From an uncultured Sulfurimonas sp. (GTDB lineage Bacteria > Campylobacterota > Campylobacteria > Campylobacterales > Sulfurimonadaceae), in NCBI RefSeq assembly GCF_963662755.1, contig NZ_OY759725.1, forward strand, positions 2,059,781-2,123,780: a stretch of DNA of 64,000 nucleotides. The letters are read 5' to 3'. Shown piece by piece: positions 57,336 to 64,000 of the stretch; position 1 is the first letter of the stretch; every line of letters starts with the position of its first letter. The notes beneath the pieces are model-generated. The model did not search any database. It saw nothing but the letters and a program-made list of their open reading frames with translations, and was not told the DNA's origin. The position numbers were made by a program, and so were the translations under genes.

Positions 57336-57611
57336 ATGGCTTTAGATTCGGCTAAAAAACAAGAAATTGTAGCAAAATACGGTCGCTCAGAGAGTGACAC
57401 AGGTTCAAGTGAAGTTCAAATCGCACTTTTAACAACAAGAATTGCAGAATTAACAGAGCATTTAAAAGTATTTAAAAAAGATCACGCATCTAGATTAGGA
57501 CTACTTAAATTAGTTGGTCAACGTCGTCGTTTAATGAAATACTTCAAAAGAAAAGATAAAGATTCTTATCTTAAACTTGTAGAAAATTTAGGTATTAGAG
57601 ATAACATCTAA
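57336..57611 (+). CDS. rpsO: 30S ribosomal protein S15
   Basis: The 91-residue protein has the S15 core: [21 protein letters not shown] and [21 protein letters not shown]15 binds 16S rRNA early in 30S assembly. The start is the ATG at 57336, preceded by a perfect AGGAGG at 57325-57330; an in-frame ATG at 57303 lies upstream of that site and would add eleven unrelated residues. Confidence 0.97.
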   Translation: MALDSAKKQEIVAKYGRSESDTGSSEVQIALLTTRIAELTEHLKVFKKDHASRLGLLKLVGQRRRLMKYFKRKDKDSYLKLVENLGIRDNI

Positions 57612-57634
57612 TAAAAATATTTAAAACTACAAAC

Positions 57635-57658
57635 TAACTTCCTTTTTTGAGGAAGTTA
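57635..57658 (+). terminator. Probable terminator of rpsO
   Basis: TAACTTCCT (57635-57643) pairs with AGGAAGTTA (57650-57658) around a TTTTTG loop, 24 bases after the stop codon. The downstream sequence is mixed rather than a pure T run. Confidence 0.6.
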
Positions 57659-57792
57659 AACCCTCTTAAAAAACTAATTTAATCCACATTTTTTTTACTT
57701 TCATAAATATATTAGCAAATGTTATTTTTTAAATGTACTTTCAGTACACACACTGTAAGCTATGCCAAATAAAGATTTTTTGGAGGTTTGGT

Positions 57793-58221
57793 GTGTCAAA
57801 GAGCAATAATGAAATAAGCACAGATGGTCTAACATTTTTAGAAGATGGTGAGGTTTTATACAATGACTTATATCTTCTAAGTGAAACAGATGAAAAGGGA
57901 ATAGTTGAGTATGCTAGCGACTCCTTTTTAAAGATAGCGAATTTACACAGAGATGAATTAATAGGTCAACCTCATAATATAGTTCGTCATCAAGAGATGC
58001 CTCGTGCTGCTTTTAAGTCTCTTTGGAAAGATGTTAAAACCAAAGGCTTTTGGACTGGATATGTAAAAAATGCAAGAAAAGGTGGTGGCTACTACTGGGT
58101 CTATGCAACAGTTTTACGCTCAGTTGATAAAAATGGAAAAACAAAGTATGTCTCCATCCGCGTTAAACCATCCCGTGAAGATATAAAAAAAGCCGAAGCG
58201 CTTTACGCAACACTAGATTAG
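57793..58221 (+). CDS. Aer-like single PAS-domain protein
   Basis: A 142-residue soluble PAS protein. The core reads GIVEYASDSFLKIANLHRDE, then HNIVRHQEMPRAAFKSLW and GYVKNARKGGGYYWVYA. These are the FAD-contact regions of Aer, with Arg-His and the Asn/Trp equivalents present; the Aer Asp60 position is Glu. It lacks any receptor or kinase part and probably signals to the chemoreceptor encoded 18 bases downstream, as a split Aer. I chose the GTG at 57793 because GGAGG lies 6 bases before; an upstream in-frame ATG at 57733 would add 20 residues with no ribosome site. Confidence 0.8.
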   Translation: MSKSNNEISTDGLTFLEDGEVLYNDLYLLSETDEKGIVEYASDSFLKIANLHRDELIGQPHNIVRHQEMPRAAFKSLWKDVKTKGFWTGYVKNARKGGGYYWVYATVLRSVDKNGKTKYVSIRVKPSREDIKKAEALYATLD

Positions 58222-58239
58222 AATCCAAAGGAATTTATA

Positions 58240-60138
58240 ATGGCATTAATGAAAAAAAACACTTCAAGTTCATCTTCCGCTGCGGTAGTACCACAAAGCG
58301 CTGGTTCGGGAGATAAAAGACGACAAAGAACGCTAGCCAAACAACAACAAATCAGCGAGAGTATCGCTGGGGTTTCTATGACAATATTGGAAAATGCACA
58401 AGAGAGCGTAAGTGCTATAGAAGAGTTAAAGTCTTCTATGGAGCAGATTGCAACCGCTGCTGAAGAAAATAGCGGAGCAAGTGAGCAAGCTCTCTCAAAT
58501 GTTAAAGATATTGACACAAATATAAATAGAATGAATTTAACTATAGATACCGTTATCTCATCAACACTCTCAACAGGTGAAAATATCATGGCATCTGTTG
58601 GAAAAATCAATGACTCAGTTGGAAGAATGGCAAGAGCTGTTGAAGTTGCTCAAGAGTCATCTACAAAGAGTGAAGAGCTTAAAAAATCATCTCAAAATAT
58701 TGGAGATGCTGTTGGTTTTATAGCAAAGATTGCTGATCAAACAAATCTTCTTGCTTTAAATGCTGCCATAGAAGCATCTCGCGCAAAAGAGCATGGTAAA
58801 GGCTTTGCAGTTGTAGCTGATGAAACTCGTGCTTTAGCTGGTGAGAGTGAAAAAAATGCTGAGTTTATATCTGAGCTTGTAACAAAGATTCAAGGAAGTA
58901 TTGATAACATCATTCAAAGTATAGGAGAAACTACAACTACTATTTCCGATAATGGCTCTAAAGGTAATGTTCTTAGTGTAAAAATGGAAGAACTTACAAA
59001 GATAGCTGTTTACTCTGTAGAAGCTGCAAGAAGTGTAAATACTTACACTAAAAAACTTGGAGATTTTGTTTCTAAGATAAGCAAAGGCTCTCAAGATATA
59101 GCTCATGCATCTAGTGAGATAGCGCTTTCAGTTGAAAAAACTTTAAATGGTATAGACATCCAATCAGATGCTCTAGCTCAAACAGAAGATGATATAAAAG
59201 AACTCTCAAATCTTGCAGAAGAGTTAAAATACTCTACAGATACTATAAAATCTGCTGAAGATATTGCTATGAGTGCTGATACTATTGGTGGCTCTATGGA
59301 GGATATTCAAAATGCACTTGAAGATGTAACTAATGCTCTAAATCAGATAGAAGCATCTTCACACACAACTAATAAAAGTGCACTTCAAAACAAAGAACTT
59401 ATTGAAGCTGGTATAGATGCAGCTAAAGATATTGATAAACTAATAGAGATAGCAAGAAGAAACTTTGACCTTTTAAAAGTTTCATTTAATGCAGTAAAAA
59501 ATACAGTTAGTGAAATTAGAGGTGCTTTTAGTGACTCTATAACTCAAGGAAATGGTGCGGCAAGTGAATTAACGGTTATAGTAAAAGATACTAGAAATGT
59601 TGATAAAACAGTTGGAAGAATTTCTAATTCAATTGTTCAGTTAAATATGCTTGCTATTAGTGGTTCTATAGAAGCTGCTCGTGCTGGAGAGTTTGGAAAA
59701 GGATTTGCGGTTGTAAGTTCAGATATTAGAAACTTAGCAAAAGATTCAGAGTCCAACACTGACAAAATCAACGATATTGTTGAGTCAATGAACTCAGAGA
59801 TAGATACTGTTAGAACTGATTGGAACAATCTTCTAACATCTCAAAGTAATGAGCAGTCTCTTATAGATATATTGATAAGCGATATAGTTAAGATTACAGA
59901 TATGCTTGTAGATTTATTGGATAGATATACAGGTCTTAAAACTATAAATGATCAAAACTTAGAGGGAATGAACCAAGTTGTAATTGGTATTAGTGAGATT
60001 CAAAAAGCGGTGGAGCTTAGTGCAAGAAATGCTATGGAGTCTCGCAAAGCAAGTGAACTGATAATAGAAACAGTTTCACATATTGGTGAAGGTGTAGAAG
60101 AGTTGGCTGTTATGGCAGATGAGCTTCAACAAGGTTAA
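58240..60138 (+). CDS. Soluble methyl-accepting chemotaxis protein with two signalling tips
   Basis: A 632-residue protein with no membrane segment and no sensor domain, almost all coiled coil. The hairpin-tip motif of chemoreceptors appears twice: [19 protein letters not shown] (164-182) followed by [12 protein letters not shown], and [20 protein letters not shown] (461-480) followed by [12 protein letters not shown]. The first copy is canonical, the second diverged at the QTN position. A Ser-rich flexible N-terminus precedes the first coil. Ordinary receptors have one tip per chain. AAAGGA precedes the ATG. It should bind CheW and a CheA and take its input from the PAS protein encoded just before. 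Confidence 0.82.
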   Translation: MALMKKNTSSSSSAAVVPQSAGSGDKRRQRTLAKQQQISESIAGVSMTILENAQESVSAIEELKSSMEQIATAAEENSGASEQALSNVKDIDTNINRMNLTIDTVISSTLSTGENIMASVGKINDSVGRMARAVEVAQESSTKSEELKKSSQNIGDAVGFIAKIADQTNLLALNAAIEASRAKEHGKGFAVVADETRALAGESEKNAEFISELVTKIQGSIDNIIQSIGETTTTISDNGSKGNVLSVKMEELTKIAVYSVEAARSVNTYTKKLGDFVSKISKGSQDIAHASSEIALSVEKTLNGIDIQSDALAQTEDDIKELSNLAEELKYSTDTIKSAEDIAMSADTIGGSMEDIQNALEDVTNALNQIEASSHTTNKSALQNKELIEAGIDAAKDIDKLIEIARRNFDLLKVSFNAVKNTVSEIRGAFSDSITQGNGAASELTVIVKDTRNVDKTVGRISNSIVQLNMLAISGSIEAARAGEFGKGFAVVSSDIRNLAKDSESNTDKINDIVESMNSEIDTVRTDWNNLLTSQSNEQSLIDILISDIVKITDMLVDLLDRYTGLKTINDQNLEGMNQVVIGISEIQKAVELSARNAMESRKASELIIETVSHIGEGVEELAVMADELQQG

Positions 60139-60143
60139 TACAG

Positions 60144-61502
60144 ATGCAAAAAATCCAAGAGATTTTAATTATTAAAAACTCTCAAGAAAACTATGGTATT
60201 TCTACGCAAGATATAAACCAAATTTCAAGAGTTCCATCGCTCATGGATTTGCCACTTAGACCTTATGGAACAAGAGGGCTTTGTGGTGTAGGTGGAAACA
60301 TAGTAAGTATGCTTGATGTAAACCTTTTGTTAGATATGCCTCAAGTTGATTTAAGTGCAAATAGTAGTAGGCTTTTGAGTCTCAATGCGGAGTTGTCCTC
60401 AAATGTACTTTTGGTAAGTGAAGTTTACAATACTGTAAATATACAAGAGCAAAACATTGAGTATATAGATATTCCAAATGATCCTGTTATAGCTCTATAT
60501 AAGTACAAAGACTCTTTAGTTCAAATTTTATCACTTAAGACTTTGATTGAAAAGATTTCAAAAGTTAAGATAGATTCTAAAGAGGTGCTAAATGGAAAAA
60601 TAAAACATATAGACACTAAAGAAGAAAATTCTACAAAATTTTTAATTTTTGCAATGTCAAATGAAAGATTTGCACTTAATATTGATTTTCTTAGAGAGAT
60701 AATTTTATCGGATACAAACTATACAGATATAGCTGGAAGTTCAAAAGATTTACTTGGAATTATTACCTTGAGAGAGGAGTTGATAGCTGTTGTAGATTTG
60801 CGTTCTTATTATGGATTTAAGCCTAAAAAAAGTGATAAAAACCGTATATTAATCACATCTTGTGGTGGTGATACAATAGGGCTTTTAGTAGACAATATTA
60901 TAGATATAAAAAGTGTTCTTGATAGAGATGTTGAGTATATGAGATCTAGTTTTGAAGACAATAAAATTTCAGGTGTCATTCATGATAAAAAATCTCTTAT
61001 ATCTTTTTTTGATGAAGAAGTTTTAAAGGATATATATTCAAAAAATAGTTCTTACTTAGAAGCTAGAACTAAAAGTGAACAAAAAGAAAAAGATTCACAT
61101 ATAGTTCAAGAAGTAATAGTCTTTAAATTGGCAGGTAGAGAGTATGCTTTTGATGTTGAATATGTAGCTGAAATCATTGATATGGTAGATACAACAAAAG
61201 TCGCATTTAGTGATAAAAATGTAGATGGTGTCATAAATATTAGAGGTCAGATAGTTACTATAGTATCTTTGTTTAAAAAGTTATCAATTCCTAAAATAGT
61301 AAATGAAGATTCAAAGATTATAGTTTGCATAATTGATGATTCAAAAATAGGTTTTGTTGTTGATAGTATAAGCGATATTATAGATATTAAAGATGATGAA
61401 TTAAGAGAACATGAGGATGAACTTTTTAGTAATGTTTTGCATCTAGATGATGGAAAAAGATTAGTTTTATCTATGGATATACAAAAGATAATCTCAGTTT
61501 AG
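60144..61502 (+). CDS. Triple CheW-domain coupling protein
   Basis: Three CheW-like domains follow one another: about residues 5-145 (YGISTQDINQISRVP to VQILSLKTLI), 165-300 (KFLIFAMSNERFALNIDFLR to DNIIDIKSVL) and 315-450 (VIVFKLAGREYAFDVEYVAE to SISDIIDIKDDEL). There is no receiver, so this is not CheV. The first domain is the most diverged. CheW domains link receptors to CheA; three in one chain could bridge several partners or trimers. The gene starts 6 bases after the receptor gene and ends 10 bases before cheB. Confidence 0.82.
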   Translation: MQKIQEILIIKNSQENYGISTQDINQISRVPSLMDLPLRPYGTRGLCGVGGNIVSMLDVNLLLDMPQVDLSANSSRLLSLNAELSSNVLLVSEVYNTVNIQEQNIEYIDIPNDPVIALYKYKDSLVQILSLKTLIEKISKVKIDSKEVLNGKIKHIDTKEENSTKFLIFAMSNERFALNIDFLREIILSDTNYTDIAGSSKDLLGIITLREELIAVVDLRSYYGFKPKKSDKNRILITSCGGDTIGLLVDNIIDIKSVLDRDVEYMRSSFEDNKISGVIHDKKSLISFFDEEVLKDIYSKNSSYLEARTKSEQKEKDSHIVQEVIVFKLAGREYAFDVEYVAEIIDMVDTTKVAFSDKNVDGVINIRGQIVTIVSLFKKLSIPKIVNEDSKIIVCIIDDSKIGFVVDSISDIIDIKDDELREHEDELFSNVLHLDDGKRLVLSMDIQKIISV

Positions 61503-61511
61503 GGAGAAGTA

Positions 61512-62567
61512 GTGGCAAAAAAAGTACTAATAGTTGATGATTCTGCACTTGTAAGAAAACAATTGAGTGAGATAATCTCAACTCTAGGTTATGAAATAGA
61601 GATAGCAAAAAACGGCAAAGAAGCTGTAGATAAAGCTACACAGATGCAATATGATGTAATAACTATGGATATTAATATGCCGGTTATGGATGGTATAGAA
61701 GCTCTTAAACAGATTATGAAAAAAAAACCAACTGCCATATTGATGGTTAGTTCATTGACTAGTGAAAATGCAAATATAACTATGGATGCTCTTGATTTGG
61801 GAGCAATAGACTATATTTCTAAACCTGGTACTATGAATGTTGGTAAAAAAGAAAATGCAGAAGATATTTTACAAAAAGTAAAGTTACTTAGTCGTATTCC
61901 AAAGAGAAGACTTCAAAGACAGAGTTTAGGATTTTTAAAAAGAGAAAGAAAAGTCGTTGTAAAAGAGTTTGAGCAAATACTTGATTCAAGAGATATAGAA
62001 AAAGTAGTGCTTATAGGTTCATCTACTGGTGGACCTGGACTTATTGAGCAGATTTGTTCTTCTTTGCCTAAAGATTTTAAGTATCCTGTTTGTATTGTTC
62101 AACATATGCCTGAGCAGTTTACAAAAACTTTTGCCGCTAGACTTGATCGTAGTGCTACTTTAAATGTTCAAGAAACATCAAACAACATGGAACTACTGCC
62201 AAATAATATCTATGTCGCTCGTGGTGGAGTTCATATAAATTTTGCTAAAAAAACTTCTGGAAAAATTGTTATTAGAGAAGATAAAGATAAGGGCAAGAAT
62301 TTTTTTCAACCGAGTGTAAATGATATGTTGCATAGTGCTTTGAGTGTTTTTGAAGCTAAAAATATTATAGGTGTAATTTTAACTGGGATTGGTGATGATG
62401 GAGCTGATGGAATGGTTGAGCTTAAAAAAGCTGGAGCATATACTTTAGGAGAGAGCCAAGAGAGTGCTACCGTTTATGGGATGCCAAAAGAAGCTTATGA
62501 GCGTGGTGGCATTTGTGAGCAGTTAGATTTTGCAAATATACTTAAAAAAATAGTTACACTAAAGTAA
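61512..62567 (+). CDS. cheB: Chemotaxis response regulator protein-glutamate methylesterase CheB
   Basis: CheB removes receptor methyl groups and deamidates receptor Gln residues. The receiver domain (1-125) has the acidic pocket Asp9/10 and phosphoacceptor Asp53 (TMDINMPVMDG). The methylesterase domain (165-351) has the triad Ser171 (GSSTGGP), His198 (VQHMP) and Asp296 (TGIGDDGADGM). The start is GTG at 61512 with GGGAG five bases before. Unlike the CheB of C. jejuni, which as I recall lacks the receiver, this one is full length. It probably acts on the receptor of the same operon. Confidence 0.95.
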   Translation: MAKKVLIVDDSALVRKQLSEIISTLGYEIEIAKNGKEAVDKATQMQYDVITMDINMPVMDGIEALKQIMKKKPTAILMVSSLTSENANITMDALDLGAIDYISKPGTMNVGKKENAEDILQKVKLLSRIPKRRLQRQSLGFLKRERKVVVKEFEQILDSRDIEKVVLIGSSTGGPGLIEQICSSLPKDFKYPVCIVQHMPEQFTKTFAARLDRSATLNVQETSNNMELLPNNIYVARGGVHINFAKKTSGKIVIREDKDKGKNFFQPSVNDMLHSALSVFEAKNIIGVILTGIGDDGADGMVELKKAGAYTLGESQESATVYGMPKEAYERGGICEQLDFANILKKIVTLK

Positions 62568-62579
62568 TAGGAAGATTTT

Positions 62580-63203
62580 ATGGCATTAGTTAAACAGCAT
62601 ATCAAACCAGAGATTGAAGAGTTTCCGATTTTTTCAACTCTTGAAGAAGCGATTATTTATTTTCAAACAAATGATGATCATGATAAAAAAGATTATGCCA
62701 TTGAAGAGATAGCGAAGTTTGAAAACTCTTGTGAGTATTTAGTCTCTTGTATAAGTAATGAAGATATAGATAGAAGTTACTTAACAAAAATAGCAGCAAC
62801 TATATCAAATATGGATTCTCAAGATGTGCCTATAGAGTCAATAATGGAGCTTTTAAAATTAGATAATGCATATATAAGAAATTTAGGTATATCTATACTT
62901 AGAAATTTTGGAGATGCTATAAAATATTACATAGTTAAGTTTCTAATAGGTGATGATAGGGATTTAAGAATATTTGCCATAAATGTTTTAGGTGATGTGG
63001 ATTTTGCAGAGTCAAGAGATATGCTAGTAGAGCTTTTAGAAAATGAACAAGATATCAATGTAGCCATGACGGCAGTTGATTATATGGCTGAAATTGGTGA
63101 AGAAGAAGATATAGAACTGTTAGAGTCTTTAAAAGAGAGATTTAACAATGAGTTTTATGTAAAGTTCGCAGTTGATGGCGCTATAAAGATGATTAAGGGA
63201 TAA
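62580..63203 (+). CDS. HEAT-repeat protein in the chemosensory operon
   Basis: A 207-residue all-helical protein with HEAT-type repeats visible as repeating LL..(D)..IR..GI..LRNFGD and IFAINVLGDVDF..RDMLVELL patterns (about residues 90-200). It has no catalytic motif, signal peptide or membrane segment. HEAT proteins act as scaffolds for protein-protein contacts. Placement between cheB and cheR suggests a role in assembling or tuning this chemosensory array, which is inference. The stop overlaps the first of two candidate cheR starts. Confidence 0.75.
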   Translation: MALVKQHIKPEIEEFPIFSTLEEAIIYFQTNDDHDKKDYAIEEIAKFENSCEYLVSCISNEDIDRSYLTKIAATISNMDSQDVPIESIMELLKLDNAYIRNLGISILRNFGDAIKYYIVKFLIGDDRDLRIFAINVLGDVDFAESRDMLVELLENEQDINVAMTAVDYMAEIGEEEDIELLESLKERFNNEFYVKFAVDGAIKMIKG

Positions 63204-63205
63204 TG

Positions 63206-64000
63206 ATGGCGTACCTTTTATCTAAGGACAACTTTTTAAAAATGAGTGAATTTGTTTATAGAAAGAGTGGTATATATTTAGATGAAGATAAGCATTATGA
63301 AAAGCTTGCTAAATACATAGATGCTAGAGTCTTAACTTTAGAGTTAGATAGTTTTAGAAAATACTTTTTTAAACTTCGTTTTGATGATAAAGATTCAGAT
63401 GAGTTTCAAGAGTTGATGAATGCTATAACTGTAAATGAAACATATTTTTACAGAGAAAAAGATCAGTTTGAAACTTTAGTAAACAAAATTTTGCCTGAAC
63501 TTCATAAAACTTTGCCAAGTTCTAAAACAATTCGCATACTATCTTCACCATGTTCTTCAGGTGAAGAGCCTTACTCCATAGTTCTTCATATAGTAGAAGA
63601 GGGAAGTGTAGTTGAACAAAGAGATATTGAAGTAGTTGGCATAGATATTGATTCTAAAGTTATTCAAAAAGCTAAGATGGCAAAGTATAGTGAGCGTTCT
63701 GTTCATGCCATACCAAAACAGGTTTTAGCTAAATGGTTCAATAAAAAAAATTTAACTTATGAACTTGGTGAAGAGTTACAAGGAAGTGTGGATTTTCAAG
63801 TTGCAAATGTATTTGACAAAACACAGATGCGAAATCTTGGAAAATTTGATGTTATATTTTCAAGAAATATGCTTATATATTTTGATGATGCATCTAGAAA
63901 AGAAGTAGCAATGACCTTTTATGATATGTTAAATCCTGGTGGTTACATTCTCTTAGGACATGCAGAATATATGAGTAGAATTGTATCTGTTTTTAAAGCT
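63206..64000 (+). CDS. cheR: Chemotaxis protein methyltransferase CheR (partial, cut by window edge)
   Basis: The first 265 codons are present; the frame is open at the window end. The N-terminal helical domain (about 1-75) includes ITVNETYFYRE, the receptor-side motif. The SAM-binding domain has SSPCSSGEEPYSIVL, VVGIDIDSKVI and DVIFSRNMLIYFD, the last being characteristic of CheR. The protein transfers methyl groups from S-adenosylmethionine to receptor Glu residues. An ATG pair lies at 63203 and 63206; I chose the second because AAGGGA is then 5 bases away. About 5-15 C-terminal residues are probably missing. Confidence 0.93.
   Translation, partial: MAYLLSKDNFLKMSEFVYRKSGIYLDEDKHYEKLAKYIDARVLTLELDSFRKYFFKLRFDDKDSDEFQELMNAITVNETYFYREKDQFETLVNKILPELHKTLPSSKTIRILSSPCSSGEEPYSIVLHIVEEGSVVEQRDIEVVGIDIDSKVIQKAKMAKYSERSVHAIPKQVLAKWFNKKNLTYELGEELQGSVDFQVANVFDKTQMRNLGKFDVIFSRNMLIYFDDASRKEVAMTFYDMLNPGGYILLGHAEYMSRIVSVFKA

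Overview
The window comes from a low-G+C member of the Campylobacterota (Epsilonproteobacteria), most likely a Sulfurimonas-like marine or sulfidic-habitat chemolithotroph. The evidence is the 16S/23S rRNA sequence, the aroQ-folK-flhF-flhG-orf-fliA-fliM-fliY gene order (the order I know from Campylobacter jejuni), the flhA-rrf2-rpsO neighbourhood, and the protein families present. All genus-level statements are inference, because no database search was run.

Layout. (1) 1-7584: a + strand flagellar/housekeeping operon starting with the tail of aroQ, then folK, flhF, flhG, a small membrane protein, fliA, fliM, fliY, a LOG-family protein and mnmA, mostly with 4-nt overlaps or gaps of a few bases. 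(2) 7585-13370: a complete rRNA operon (promoter, structured leader, 16S, tRNA-Ile, 23S, 5S). Long complementary stems flank both 16S and 23S, and a 78-nt imperfect hairpin sits just after tRNA-Ile. (3) 13371-14808: a gene-poor stretch with possible transposase debris and a small ORF, then an ADP-ribosylglycohydrolase. (4) 14847-19193: two overlapping sensor-kinase genes and two small proteins. (5) 19519-31318: uracil-DNA glycosylase; then on the - strand a secreted nuclease, an M3 oligopeptidase, a cytoplasmic trypsin-like/zinc-ribbon protease, an unknown protein, a large NAD-glutamate dehydrogenase, and a PP2C-kinase fusion with a membrane sensor.

(6) 31494-42038: FKBP isomerase, DEAD-box helicase, polysaccharide deacetylase, then a nitrate assimilation locus. 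That locus has NarK on the - strand, diverging from a fused ferredoxin/membrane-anchor subunit, a NasA-type molybdoenzyme and a sirohaem nitrite reductase on the + strand. (7) 42129-51119: pyrH, rpoZ, spoT, tyrS, a nitronate-monooxygenase-family gene, a cell-wall amidase, and an ATPase/MscS-channel pair. (8) 51140-54811, - strand: DHH phosphoesterase, flhA, Rrf2 regulator. (9) 54920-57611: a haem-c-type GGDEF/EAL protein and rpsO. (10) 57793-64000: a chemosensory operon (Aer-like PAS protein, soluble receptor with two signalling tips, triple-CheW protein, CheB, HEAT-repeat protein, CheR cut by the window edge).

How they fit together. Two flagellar loci and one chemosensory operon describe a motile cell that probably tracks redox state through the FAD-type PAS protein. 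The NarK/NasA/NirA block takes up nitrate and reduces it to ammonium for biosynthesis. The nearby glutamate dehydrogenase and kinase/phosphatase may connect to nitrogen status. The least ordinary parts are the tandem-tip receptor with triple CheW, the ATPase-MscS pair whose ATPase has lost the P-loop lysine, the cytoplasmic protease operon, and the NasA enzyme paired with a quinol-type membrane anchor. I found no CRISPR array, prophage, intact insertion sequence or riboswitch.
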